The notes under the pieces are model-generated. The model had not been told where the DNA came from and did not search any database. It saw nothing but the letters and a program-made list of their open reading frames with translations. The translations under genes were made by a program, and so were the position numbers. Positions 44,709 to 55,100 of a stretch of DNA of 64,000 nucleotides are shown here, piece by piece. Positions within the stretch are counted from its first letter, which is position 1, and the number at the start of each line of letters is the position of its first letter. The stretch is from Gilvimarinus chinensis DSM 19667 (GTDB lineage Bacteria > Pseudomonadota > Gammaproteobacteria > Pseudomonadales > Cellvibrionaceae), in assembly GCF_000377745.1 (NCBI RefSeq), contig NZ_KB898715.1:1-64000 (forward strand), written 5' to 3'.

Positions 44709-46406
44709 CTAAAAGTACAACTGCGCTGATGCATAAAAGCCGTAATCTTGAGCGTTTAAATACTCGGGGCTTTGCAGGGAGTGTGCGTAGGTTAAATTGA
44801 TACCAAGGCGTCGACTGGCCAGCGCCGCACTGATAACGGCACCCGCCATCCACTCGCGGCCTTGCTCGGGAAATTCGGGCGTGTCGCTGTTGCCGACATC
44901 CAACGCCAAGGAAACATTTAACGAAGCGTTAACGGGCAATTCAAACTGATGGCCCAGCTGGTTGCGCCAGTAACCACCGCTGTAGCCGACGATACTGGCG
45001 TTTTCAATGCCACGCACGGTGTATTGCCCACCGAGAGACAAAGCCTCGGAGGCGATAACATCATCAGGGGTGTAATAAAGTGACAGATTGCTTTGATAGC
45101 TAAACGGAACTTCTTGTAACGAAAACCCCGTTGAATAGTTGGCGTTTACAGAGAACTTGTCGAACTGAAAATCGTCTTCGGCGCTAACGACTTTTGTTTT
45201 TGCATCCAGCCAATCGCCACTGCGCGTCCAAACACCTTCCAATCGCGCAACGGCGCCTTGGATATAACGGGTGTATTTAAGCCCTAACTCAGTTAGGTAA
45301 AGCACCCGAGAAGAGGTATCCAGATATACATCCTCTAAATAGTTACGACTCACCTTACGGTTGAAAGACAACAACAGCGCCAGTTTATCGGCCTGCCCTC
45401 GGCGCAGCATGTAGTCTGCGCCCAACGACTGCCCCTCGGATGAACCGCTGGTCGTAAAGTCCTCCACCGCGCCGGACACTTTTTGCTGATAATCAAACTG
45501 GTTGGCATTGAGCCGCAGCAACAAGTTGCCTAAAGGCATACTGTAAGCGAGGGCATAGCTGCTTGATTCAGCATCGGGCGGGGCATCCACCGACTGGCTG
45601 AAGGTTAAATAAAGGTTATCACTCGAGCCTGAGGGGTTATCCCAAGAGACAAACAGGTTCGCCAAATACTCGCCCGTGGCTTCACTACCGCTGTTATTCA
45701 CACCGGCGCCACCGCTGAGGCGGCGAGTTTGAATATTGTCAACTTCCACCACAGTTGAACCGCGCTGCTCACCCGGCAGTAATTCCATAGTCGCGGTGTT
45801 CTGACGCAGACGGTTAAGGTTTTCCAGCCCCTGCTCTAAATCCCGCAGGTTGAGCAAGTCACCATCGGCAAGCGGAAAAGCCCAATAGAGCTGGCGCTCG
45901 GTTAACTTGCCCTTTTTAGCTTGCAACGACTGCAGGCGGCCCTCGACAACCAGAATGTCCAGCACACCGTCGCGTATTCCCTGAGGCTGGACATAGGCTT
46001 TGCTGGTGACATAGCCGCCGTTTAAATACAGGTTACTGATGGCTCTGACTATATTTTGCAAACTGGCCATGTCCAAACACTGGTTTGTATAGGGGGCCGT
46101 TAGCTCATCTACCCTGGCGCTGGAATATCGCGTTACCCCTGCAACGGCAATAGTGTGAATATCAAAACACTGCTGGCTATCTTGATTAAACAGTGGTGCC
46201 TGCTCGGCTGGTTGCTGTAGAAAAATATCGGAATGGGGAAGGTTACGCTGGAGCTCGTCTTCGCGACGAAGCTCATCGTCTTTTATACGTTGTTCATTAT
46301 TGCGGACGGCGTCTTCTAAAGCGTTTGCACTTGCCTGCTCAATGAATGCTGAACCAATAATTACCAGGCTCAGAATCCATATAGTTTTATTTATTGTTAA
46401 TGTCAC
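44709..46406 (-). CDS. TpsB/CdiB-family outer-membrane transporter
   Basis: 565 aa ShlB/FhaC/CdiB-type Omp85 transporter that secretes the downstream exoprotein. Residues 1-28 are a signal peptide. An N-terminal helix/linker rich in E and R (NNEQRIKDDELRREDELQ) is typical of these proteins. A POTRA module (about 75-155: FDIHTIAVAGVT, then GGYVTSKAYVQPQGI and DGVLDILVVEGRL) precedes the barrel (about 215-565), which ends YASAQLYF with a terminal Phe. The start is GTG at 46406. The exoprotein gene begins 34 bp after it, so the two form an operon. Confidence 0.92.
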   Translation of the reverse strand: MTLTINKTIWILSLVIIGSAFIEQASANALEDAVRNNEQRIKDDELRREDELQRNLPHSDIFLQQPAEQAPLFNQDSQQCFDIHTIAVAGVTRYSSARVDELTAPYTNQCLDMASLQNIVRAISNLYLNGGYVTSKAYVQPQGIRDGVLDILVVEGRLQSLQAKKGKLTERQLYWAFPLADGDLLNLRDLEQGLENLNRLRQNTATMELLPGEQRGSTVVEVDNIQTRRLSGGAGVNNSGSEATGEYLANLFVSWDNPSGSSDNLYLTFSQSVDAPPDAESSSYALAYSMPLGNLLLRLNANQFDYQQKVSGAVEDFTTSGSSEGQSLGADYMLRRGQADKLALLLSFNRKVSRNYLEDVYLDTSSRVLYLTELGLKYTRYIQGAVARLEGVWTRSGDWLDAKTKVVSAEDDFQFDKFSVNANYSTGFSLQEVPFSYQSNLSLYYTPDDVIASEALSLGGQYTVRGIENASIVGYSGGYWRNQLGHQFELPVNASLNVSLALDVGNSDTPEFPEQGREWMAGAVISAALASRRLGINLTYAHSLQSPEYLNAQDYGFYASAQLYF

Positions 46407-46676
46407 CTATACAATCCTTTGTATTATATCTTTATTATCTATACATCAATCAGCATTAATTCCTTTTAAATATTTTTTCTATACCTGATATTAGTCACGA
46501 AATCGTCACACTTAAAGCAACAACCAAACTCAACACCTTAAAAGTGAGACGCGCATCACAGTTAAAAATATTAACTACGAAATCTATAATTCGTTACCCA
46601 ACTCATTATTCAGAGGATTACTTAACAGCCATTAAAATGGTAAATTAAAAACACTAGGCGACAGGTTTAAAATAAC

Positions 46677-47288
46677 CTACCCCATGATGAGTACGGAAAT
46701 GTAATGCATAACTGCATACAAACCTACCACTACCAAACCAGCAACCATTCCGGTTTTCGTGGCGTTTCTTTGCCACATGTGCTGCACCTTCTGGCCGTAC
46801 TTCATTACTAACCAGGCCAATCCAAAATAGCGAACACCCCGGGCAATTAACGCAGCCAGGACAAACAAAAAAATAGAATACCCAGCCATACCCGCACTCA
46901 ACATTGCCACCTGAAAAGGGATAGGTACTAACCCGACAATGAGTACCGCACCAAAACCATATTGGTCAAAGAAATCCTGGAATTCTTTAAAAGCGCCTTC
47001 CCATCCCATGTTCTCAACAACCCAACGTCCAAGCGACTCGAAAAAAGCCATGCCTATTCCGTATCCGATGAGCGATGCCAGCAGACAGCCGAGCGTAGTC
47101 ACCAACGCAATCTTCCATAGCTTATCCCGGTTAGCAGCCATTAAAGGAATAAGCACTAATTCAATAGGGACTGGGAGAATGATAGTTTCAAGAAAAGATA
47201 AAAAACCTATTAACCACAGCATGTGTTTCGATTGGCTAATTTTTTTAAACCAATGTTTTGCACCGTCTGCGCCAATAGAACTAATCAT
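46677..47288 (-). CDS. YqaA/VTT-domain (DedA-like) inner-membrane protein
   Basis: 203 aa, about five membrane segments. The VTT motif region FLETIILPVPIELVLIP, then GYGIGMAFFESLG, and the conserved second re-entrant part LVPIPFQVAMLSAGMAGYS match YqaA/DedA-type proteins (SNARE-associated PF09335). Members are thought to flip or handle lipids and support membrane integrity; the substrate is not shown here. It lies 8 bp downstream of the DUF1206 gene on the same strand and is probably co-transcribed. Confidence 0.88.
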   Translation of the reverse strand: MISSIGADGAKHWFKKISQSKHMLWLIGFLSFLETIILPVPIELVLIPLMAANRDKLWKIALVTTLGCLLASLIGYGIGMAFFESLGRWVVENMGWEGAFKEFQDFFDQYGFGAVLIVGLVPIPFQVAMLSAGMAGYSIFLFVLAALIARGVRYFGLAWLVMKYGQKVQHMWQRNATKTGMVAGLVVVGLYAVMHYISVLIMG

Positions 47289-47296
47289 AAATAAAC

Positions 47297-48088
47297 TTAA
47301 CGACTTAAACCGATTATTCTGTAGCGGCTTTCGATAAAACTATAACTTGCGAAAGCTAATAATCCCAAGGAAACTCCTGCCAGAATAATATTTCCGAAGA
47401 CTTGAGCGTGAAGCCAGGAAAAGGCTTTATCCATGCCACCCACCTGAGATGCATCCATGTTATAAACCGCTAGCAGCAATAAACCACCAACGACCATTAA
47501 TACTAGCCCACGGCTAACCAAGCCGAATCGACAAAATGGATACAATAGAGGCTGTAAGTGAGTGGGTACTGAAAAATGCCGATCGAAACTCGCCGCCCAA
47601 CCTTTATATGCATGAGCCAAACCCGCTACGACAATGGCTGCAGATACGGCGACAAGTACAGCGCGCCCGGCAGTGGTTTCCATTAGGCTGCTCACCAGGC
47701 TCTTACTGCCCTCACCTCCCGATCCACCAAAAGACACCAGCAACCGAACGACAGAGATAGCAAGTAAGCTATGGAGCACGGCACTAACAATAAGACTCGC
47801 ACGAATAGCCAGGGCTTTGGCACCTTTTCCGTGATTATCCGTATCTACCACGGCTTGAACTGTGCGCCATGTTGCATAGGCCGTTAAACCTAACGCTAAG
47901 CACGTAAGAATTACATACCCAAACGGAGCATCGAGTAAACTTTGCAAAGCACCCTTACCCCCCGTCGTTTTACCCCCTGCATTAATGGATGCTAAAAATG
48001 CTAATCCCCCTACCAAAAGGTACACTACTCCTCTTGCCGCATACCCACTGCGGGCGAGAAACGATAACGCAGGTTTTTGTAATGACAT
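47297..48088 (-). CDS. DUF1206 family membrane protein
   Basis: 263 aa with six hydrophobic segments arranged as three similar two-helix units: LARSGYAARGVVYLLVGG, then YKGWAASFDRHF and CRFGLVSRGLVLMVVGG. The R-G-V-V-Y-L and R-G-L-V-L repeats are the signature of DUF1206 (PF06724). Function unknown. It heads a likely two-gene operon with the VTT protein. Confidence 0.87.
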   Translation of the reverse strand: MSLQKPALSFLARSGYAARGVVYLLVGGLAFLASINAGGKTTGGKGALQSLLDAPFGYVILTCLALGLTAYATWRTVQAVVDTDNHGKGAKALAIRASLIVSAVLHSLLAISVVRLLVSFGGSGGEGSKSLVSSLMETTAGRAVLVAVSAAIVVAGLAHAYKGWAASFDRHFSVPTHLQPLLYPFCRFGLVSRGLVLMVVGGLLLLAVYNMDASQVGGMDKAFSWLHAQVFGNIILAGVSLGLLAFASYSFIESRYRIIGLSR

Positions 48089-48206
48089 GCCCTAAACCTT
48101 AAATGAATGCTCGGGCCCAGTCCCGAGTAACGTAAAGGTTTAGAGCAAAATGTATTCCGATATTTATGTTAGCGATTACAACAACCAAAAACTCAAAAAT
48201 AATGGT

Positions 48207-49247
48207 TTATTTTGCTTGTCGGCTTCCTCCACACGAACCGCGAACAACCAACTGAGCAGGAATAAGAAAGGAAGTCACTGTTTCGTTTTCCATCAGTCTG
48301 AGTAAATTTTCCACCAATAACTCACCGGCAAGTTTAGTATTTTGCTGCACGGTTGAAAGAGGCGGATAGGTATACGCTGACATCGGAATATCGTCGAAAC
48401 CCATGATGGCAATATCATCGGGGATGTTTAGACCCTGCTCTTCAAATGCTTTCATAACGCCAATAGCAATTAAATCACTGGCCCCAAGAACGGCATCGAA
48501 ATTAATTTTGCGCTCACGTAACCGCAAGGCTGCTTGGTAGCCTGAATCTTCTGAGGTTTCTGCATCGATCTGTAATTGCAAGTCTACCTCGATACCGGCC
48601 TCTTCCAGTGCTCGACAATAGCCTTCATAGCGACGTTTGAACTCTGGGCTGCCGTCAGAAATACCGCCAACAAAAGCAATTCGTCGGTGACCTAGACTTA
48701 TTAAATGCTCTACCGCCTGCCGGGCTCCATTAAAATTATCGCAGCCGATTGAAACACCAGGCTGGCCCGGCAAGACGGGGCCCCAGGTAATGTAATGAGC
48801 GTTTTGCTCATCCAGATGAGTTAGCTTTTTTACATAGGTGGTGTAATCACCGTAGCCAAGAAAAATAATACCATCGGCACGGTTAGCATCTTCGTAATCT
48901 GCATGCCAATCGTCGCTGAACTGCTGGAATGAGATTAATAAATCGTAGTTCTGATTAGCACTGGCACGAATAATACTCGCAACCATAGAGAGGAAGAACG
49001 GATTGATTAACGAGTCGCCCGTTCCATGGTCTTCATTCAGCAGCAATGCAATAGTCTTAGTTTTTTGCGAGCGCAGGTTGCGAGCGTTTTTATCGACTTT
49101 GTAATTAAGCTCGCGGGCAATCTCTTTAATACGTTGCTTGGTCTCTTCATTAACCAGCGGGCTATCACTCAGCGCTCTGGATACAGTAGCTTGGGAGACC
49201 CCCGCTCGATAGGCAATGTCAAACGAGGTGGGTTTACGATCTTTCAT
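48207..49247 (-). CDS. LacI-family transcriptional regulator
   Basis: 346 aa from ATG 49247 ([23 protein letters not shown]); a longer in-frame start at 49286 would place an unlikely Cys/Asn-rich leader before the HTH. Residues about 7-30 form the lac-type HTH ([21 protein letters not shown] follows). The hinge helix is present, then a periplasmic-binding-like effector domain ([58 protein letters not shown]). Such proteins usually sense a sugar and repress catabolic genes. No sugar gene is adjacent. Operator-like palindromes occur 38 kb away in front of the chitinase, but no link is shown. Confidence 0.92.
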   Translation of the reverse strand: MKDRKPTSFDIAYRAGVSQATVSRALSDSPLVNEETKQRIKEIARELNYKVDKNARNLRSQKTKTIALLLNEDHGTGDSLINPFFLSMVASIIRASANQNYDLLISFQQFSDDWHADYEDANRADGIIFLGYGDYTTYVKKLTHLDEQNAHYITWGPVLPGQPGVSIGCDNFNGARQAVEHLISLGHRRIAFVGGISDGSPEFKRRYEGYCRALEEAGIEVDLQLQIDAETSEDSGYQAALRLRERKINFDAVLGASDLIAIGVMKAFEEQGLNIPDDIAIMGFDDIPMSAYTYPPLSTVQQNTKLAGELLVENLLRLMENETVTSFLIPAQLVVRGSCGGSRQAK

Positions 49248-49374
49248 AGGCTGCTCTCGATTGTTGTTTTCGCAGCAGGTAAACAAGGACGTTATGCCCG
49301 TTTTTACCCTAAAATCTAATCATAACAGAATAACAGGCGTCGCCCTATTTCCTCTCATTTTCCCCAAAAATAAA

Positions 49375-49396
49375 AAACCGCCCCTTGGGGCGGTTT
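49375..49396 (-). terminator. Rho-independent terminator of the OmpA-family gene
   Basis: AAACCGCCCC/GGGGCGGTTT stem with a 2-nt (effectively 4-nt) loop. On the minus strand it is followed by TTTTTTATTTTT, 40 bp after the stop of the OmpA gene. Confidence 0.9.
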
Positions 49397-49435
49397 AGGA
49401 GATAAAGGTACACTTCTATACCTTTCCAAATTGTA

Positions 49436-50452
49436 TTACTTAGGCAGCTCCGTCTGAACAACCACTTTACGGTCTGCACGGTTGGGCTTGTCGCCAGAGG
49501 CTTCTGTTTCACCCTTCCAGTTAACCGTAATACGGCTTGAGGAAATACCCTTATTCACCAAGTAATCGTGAACCACTTGAGCACGCTTCTTGGACAGGTT
49601 CATGTTGTACTCTGCCGGACCGGCGCCGTCAGCGTAGCCAGTAACCAATAACTCAACCTGCAGATCCTTGTTTGAGTTCAGATCCCGGATCAGATTATCC
49701 AGTGCCTCAGGGGTTTGTAGCACCGCTGAATCGAAGGCAAACTCGGTGACCACATTAACAGGCTTGGTTGCCGGCGCAACGGGCACTGGGGCAGGTGCTG
49801 GCGCAGCCACTGGTGCCGGTGCAGCAGGTTCTGCTTTATCAACGTGGCCAAACTGCCACAGTAAACCGAACGTTACGGCTTGGACGTCGGGCTGGCTGCC
49901 CCAATCATCGCCAAACTCGTTGAAGTATTCATACTGCAAACGCGCCTGCAAGTGCTCGTTTGCACGGAACACCAGACCCGCACCGGCAGTTTCTGTCCAA
50001 CCATCAGAACTGTAAGTCTGCTGCTGGAATACATCGCCACCCTCTACAAGGTTTGCGTCATAGTAAAAGCCACCACCGCGAACATAAGCCATCCAGCGAT
50101 CGGAAAGAGGTAAGCCCACAAGAACGGATAAATCGTATCCTTCTACACTGACTTCGGATTTTTTGGCATTGTTACCAACCATGTACCACGACGTTGCTTC
50201 GCCAAGCTCGTGGTAGCCAGTTTCAATGGCAAAATAATCATTGAAGCGGTAACCAGCAAAGCCGCCGTAGACTTCGTCGTCCTCTTCGCACTTTATCGAC
50301 ATATCGCGACAAGCCGATTTGAACTCACTGGCCCCAGTTTGACCACCCAAATAAAAGCCGGATTCTGCGTACGGAAAATCATCCGCATGAACGGTGCTGG
50401 AAAGCACTAATAAACTGCTGAAAACTGCGGGCAAGCCGTATTGAATTTTCAT
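49436..50452 (-). CDS. OmpA-family outer-membrane protein
   Basis: 338 aa from ATG 50452 (MKIQYGLPAVFSSLLVLSSTVHA; GGAG upstream). The in-frame start at 50521 would spoil the signal peptide. An 8-stranded beta-barrel (about residues 25-205, FYLGGQTGASEF to FGLLWQFGH) is followed by a Pro/Ala linker (PAAPAPVAAPAPAPVPV) and a peptidoglycan-binding OmpA domain with the anchoring motif GYADGAGPAEYNMNLSKKRA. Two cysteines near residues 50-60 could form a disulphide in a surface loop. It ties the outer membrane to the wall. It is monocistronic with a strong terminator. Confidence 0.93.
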   Translation of the reverse strand: MKIQYGLPAVFSSLLVLSSTVHADDFPYAESGFYLGGQTGASEFKSACRDMSIKCEEDDEVYGGFAGYRFNDYFAIETGYHELGEATSWYMVGNNAKKSEVSVEGYDLSVLVGLPLSDRWMAYVRGGGFYYDANLVEGGDVFQQQTYSSDGWTETAGAGLVFRANEHLQARLQYEYFNEFGDDWGSQPDVQAVTFGLLWQFGHVDKAEPAAPAPVAAPAPAPVPVAPATKPVNVVTEFAFDSAVLQTPEALDNLIRDLNSNKDLQVELLVTGYADGAGPAEYNMNLSKKRAQVVHDYLVNKGISSSRITVNWKGETEASGDKPNRADRKVVVQTELPK

Positions 50453-51048
50453 TTGTAACTCCTGTAAAAACACTAAATTGCCTTCTTCAGGCGTAAACGT
50501 ATCATACGCACACTTTATCAAGTGTGCTCCACTTTGCTCACAAAAAAAAATAATTATTAGAATATTAAGAGAGTAGCCCGTTAGAACTTACGGTTATCGA
50601 AACACTTTCGAAACTCTGCCATAACAGCGTTATAGAGTTACGCCCCCAGATACTGGCTTCCAACCGGTGAATTATCGTTGACCTTAATTATATAAAATAT
50701 TCTATCGCCCTGCTTAAAATCTACGCTGTAAAATCTATTTCCAATTAATTTACAGATATTAACTCCCACGTTCAGCACAGCTTTTGGCGATCCAAAGTTC
50801 ATCTTAGCGTCAAAGCCACTCAAAGAAACTCAATATCAGAACAATAATCTATCAATAGGGTTTAATCATGTAATAAAGGGGAAAACAAAGGCAGGCTAAC
50901 AAAACATCTTATGCGGCAATTAGTCTTAATCTTTCAGCAATACCCAAATCAGTGATCACAGAAAACACTATGATTCCTATATATCATAAAAGATTTAACT
51001 GAAAAAATCACAACAATAAATTAACCTCCAATTGTTTATACGATTAAT
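50453..51048. other. 596-bp region with one doubtful short ORF
   Basis: Contains the ompA promoter region and AT-rich sequence. A minus-strand ORF at 50638-50823 (starts TTG; SGFDAKMNFGSPKAVLNV ... IIKVNDNSPVGSQYLG) has protein-like wording but no clear ribosome site; it may be a small gene or a remnant. No RNA gene or repeat seen. Confidence 0.35.
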
Positions 51049-51681
51049 CTATATCTGCCGTTCAAGCCAAATAGACAGCTGTTTCTTATAGCACCAAAAA
51101 AAAAGCATAAGAACAGATATAGCTGGCAGCATAAGGCAGCTAAACTGATAGCAAAGAGCAACTATATTTTCCTGCCAAGTTTTCAGTAAAAGAGTTTTTG
51201 GTAAATACTCTTCATAGCGAACGAATAAGTTAAGAGTAAACTCAAAAAATACTGAAAAGGTATGGGCACCAAGCATTAATAAGGTACAGATCATAAGATA
51301 TTTCTGCCGAAAATATTCTTCATTTACAGCGAAGTACAATGAATAAAATAGTGGCAGACTCCAGGAGTAGATCAATGGATTCAAAGCTACCGTTAGATTT
51401 CCCTTTGCCTCAGCACTTGCACCTGGCACGCGTATGCTGGTGACATATTCAACTTCATGGGACACCGACTCAACTTTTAAAATCAAATCGGTCCATATCC
51501 AGTTAGCTGCCACCTTTGCTATTAGGACTGGAAAAATACTGAGATAGGGTGCTAGAAAATACCAAACCAGAAAAAAAAACGGTAAGCACACCAAAACCTT
51601 AACAAAATACCTCTCTCCCAGAGGCCAAGTTTTAGACTGAGACACACTGCCTTCCACCGCTGTGGCCGGGATGGCGTCCAA
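51049..51681 (-). CDS. Exosortase H-associated membrane protein
   Basis: 210 aa with about four hydrophobic segments (VLVCLPFFFLVWYFLAPYL, LPLFYSLYFAV, LMICTLLMLGAHTFSVFF, SVLMLFFWCY) and a periplasmic loop with VPGASAEAKGNLTVALNPL. It matches the small membrane protein that follows exosortase H in other gammaproteobacteria. Its start overlaps the xrtH 3' end by 50 bp, so the two are translated from a common message. Role in sorting unknown. Confidence 0.8.
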   Translation of the reverse strand: MDAIPATAVEGSVSQSKTWPLGERYFVKVLVCLPFFFLVWYFLAPYLSIFPVLIAKVAANWIWTDLILKVESVSHEVEYVTSIRVPGASAEAKGNLTVALNPLIYSWSLPLFYSLYFAVNEEYFRQKYLMICTLLMLGAHTFSVFFEFTLNLFVRYEEYLPKTLLLKTWQENIVALCYQFSCLMLPAISVLMLFFWCYKKQLSIWLERQI

Positions 51682-52180
51682 CCCACCACCCCCATATCAA
51701 TATAGCATCCAGAAAAATAAGTGCTTGCCAAATGTAAAGATGCGCCCACTCGAACGCGACATCACTCCATTGCCCCAAGTAATACAAACTCAGGATCCGA
51801 ACAAAATTTACCAAGTGCAATGCCAACACACCAAATAGCATACCTTTGACTTTATACATTCCTGGAGCAGGAAAGGCGACCAGGGCTGCAAGCAATAAAA
51901 TGCTGGCCTCAATGGCATTACAGCCAGACAGTATTTCTATTCCAAACTGTGTCGCAGAATTCCAAATAATCGCATCATGTGCTGACACAGTTGTTTCAAA
52001 CAAAGAGAGTAAACCTGCCGACAAGGTAGCCAGCAGGCGATTAAATGGCAAAATTAGCTGCTGCTGGACGATCACCAGCATTTGTGCACTGAACATTACC
52101 CCTTGCAGCAGCAAAAATTTTAACCAAAACTTACCTAATGGCGCATTTGGAGAACAAGACGCTGTGACTTCTTGGCTCAT
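51632..52180 (-). CDS. xrtH: Exosortase H (IPTL-CTERM-specific transpeptidase)
   Basis: 182 aa integral-membrane cysteine protease/transpeptidase of the exosortase family that processes proteins with IPTL-CTERM tails. The active-site trio is visible: Cys87 in ILSGCNAIEAS, Arg128 in LHLVNFVRIL, His147 in FEWAHLYIWQ. Most of the chain is hydrophobic helices. It is short, as usual for XrtH. It overlaps the large IPTL-CTERM protein gene by 4 bp upstream and the associated membrane protein by 50 bp downstream, giving a sorting operon with its substrate. Confidence 0.92.
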   Translation of the reverse strand: MSQEVTASCSPNAPLGKFWLKFLLLQGVMFSAQMLVIVQQQLILPFNRLLATLSAGLLSLFETTVSAHDAIIWNSATQFGIEILSGCNAIEASILLLAALVAFPAPGMYKVKGMLFGVLALHLVNFVRILSLYYLGQWSDVAFEWAHLYIWQALIFLDAILIWGWWVGRHPGHSGGRQCVSV

Positions 52181-55100
52181 CGCTGAACTCTAAGACTTGC
52201 ACTGTGACGCTTTAAGTACACTATCACGGTCATTAAAAAGGACAGCAACATTAGAGCCCAGTGCGATAGAGTAGGTGCACCTTTGATACCAAAACTAAAA
52301 GTTCCTGGAGGCTGAGCGGCACAGCTTGGGGTAGCCGCTGGGTAGCTGCTGCTCGCTTCGGCACTGGGATTAATTTGAGCAACAATACGCAACTCACCAC
52401 GGCGATCATCTTCAACCGTAACCCAACGACCATCTACATAGCTCCATCCCGGCCAAGCAACAGGGTTGCCAATGCCATCAACTTTTGCGCCGGGCCACAA
52501 CAAAACTCCCTCACTGTCCAAGTCAGAATTAAACTCAACAAGACGACCCGACTCACTATACCAATAGATAGAAACAGGAGGTGATGACGCACCAATGGGC
52601 TGGCCATTTGACAGAACCTGATAACTCAACCAAGGCGTATCATTGTCACAGAAGCTGCTCAGGCTCAAGCTCAAACCGTCTGATTGCCCACCTTCAGCCA
52701 GCAGCTCACCGAAATTGTATTCCGTGCCATTATCACCAGGGGCCAGAGTTACACTAGTCAATATTTCATTGTTACTCGCATCACCACCATGACTTCCAAT
52801 GGTGTCCCGTCCATCTAACCAGCCACTCGGATGGGTTTCACTCACTGTATAAACGCCTGGGGGAAGCTGGCCAAAATAAAAGCCGCCATCAGACCCAGTT
52901 TGAGTCGTCGCGGAGACTGGCCCACTCAGGGTAATAGTCACATTGCCAATGCCTACTTCCCCGCTGTCCATCAAGCCGTTATCGTTTACATCATAGTAAA
53001 CATTACCGGCAATACTCGCGGGCTGAACTTCGGAGAAGTTGTTGTCCGGGGAGCCGCTAACTTCATCGGCATTGCCATTGTCCGAAATTACAATCGAAAC
53101 AATCTGGCTGGTCGGTGTCCCCGGGTTACTGGCACGGCCAGGAGAACCAACACTACCGTTGTAGGAAATAATTTCCCCCTCAGTAGTCACACTGTTAAGG
53201 GTATCGCTTGGCTGCACCGGTTGACATACCGAGTAGGTTCCCGCCGGAAGTTCGGCAAATAAATAATTGCCTTGTGAATCAGTCACAGTGCTGGCTAACT
53301 GAGCGCCAGAACAAAAACTCCCCGTGTAAAGTTCAATCACATTACCCGGTATAGGCGTCGACTCATCAGTAATGTAACGCCCATCGGGGACAGCCTGGTG
53401 ATCAATAAACACTTTACCTGAAATATACCCAAGGGTGCTGACCAACAACGGTGAGCTAACAGGTTCTTCATTCGGCCCAAAATTGCTTTTCAGCGCCCCG
53501 ACTGAAAAGTTATTCAGGTACTGTCCAGGTTCATCGGCGGTAACATCTACCTCTAGGGTACAGCCGCCTGGGGGAACTACCGTATTGGTCTCTATTGTCA
53601 CACTCTCACTACCTGCTGACGCATCGGCGATGCTTGTTCCGCCCGGACAGCTAGTCGAAACATTGGGCGATGCCGCGACCCGCATCTGCGCTGGATAGCT
53701 AGGCAGGTTATCCACTAAAGGTGTACTCAGCACCATATCCCCATCATTGGGGTTATTCATCACAATACTCAAACGCGATATATTGCCCGGCGCAATCACA
53801 GGCGGAGCAAAAGTTTTTCCCAACTCCCCGGGTTCGCTAACAATAAGCTCAGCTTGTGTGGGCTCCTGATTTTCCACTTCCTCATAGCTAGAAACACCAG
53901 CGGATGGAATTTCATTGACGTAACTTCCAGGGATATTACTAAGCACATCGACACGAACATCACATGTACTTCCCGTTTGCCCATTGGGAGCTAGTGTTGC
54001 CCCTGTCAATATAATGGATTTTGCCGATTCCGGTGTGTTAACGACAGCATTAGCACAGTCAGTAAACAGGTTAGGCTCAGTTGCGACTACCAATCCATCA
54101 GGCAAGTAATCGATAAACATCACCTGAGTTAACTCTATATCGTTAGGATTTTCTAAGCGGATTGTCAACGGAGCAGCCTCACCGGGCATACGTGTTGCCG
54201 AGCCTGTGACAAAGTTGGCTGGACTGCCTTCATCCAGAGTTAAGTCATCGATGGCCTTGTGCACTACTATGTGTTCGCGCACCTCCAGTGTATCTTCCGC
54301 AGATGGGTGACTCACAGGCTCCTCATTCACAGTTACACTATCAGCGGGAATTAGATTAGTGTATGACCCTTCTGTCGCAGCAGTTACATCCAACTCCAAA
54401 TAACAGCTCGCTGCCACACCGGTAACCATAGGGTCAAGTACCCCCCCCGTTAACTGCACGGAGTTATCATTCGGCCAGCTAATCTCAGCGCTACCTCCAC
54501 AGGTATGAAAAGGATTCGCTTCCTCCGCGATCTGCAAGCCTGCTGGAAAGTTATCGACGATATCAAAATCTACCAGCGATTGTTCGAGCGTATTATAGAA
54601 AGTAATACGCAACCGGGTCTCTGCCCCGGGAGCAATAACTCTGGGGGAAAACTGCTTACTAATACCGACGCTGTTGGTCGTACTCAAGGTACTCTGTGCA
54701 AACGTAGTGGTATTGGTGGCACCCTCGTTAGTAACAATAGCCTCCATGGGAATGGTGTTAGTAATGGTGCCTACTGTAGTACTCGTAACATTAACAGCCA
54801 CCTCACAAGCCTCATCCGCAGCCAGGTTGACACCCGAGACCCCTACCTGCTCTGTACCTGGTTCAGCAACCACTACACCTCCTGGGCAAGTAGTGGTTGC
54901 CTGGGCGGGAGAGGCTACCTTCATGCCATTGGCGATACCGCCAGACAAACCATCTTCAGTAAAAAAGTCCGTTAACTGTAAACCGGTTAAATCCTGACTG
55001 GCATTAGTTACAGTAATGGTTAAACGCGCCCTCTCCCCTGGAGCGATTACACCTGGATTAATCGCCTTAGAGATTAGCGGGACTTCGGGCGCTTGATAAT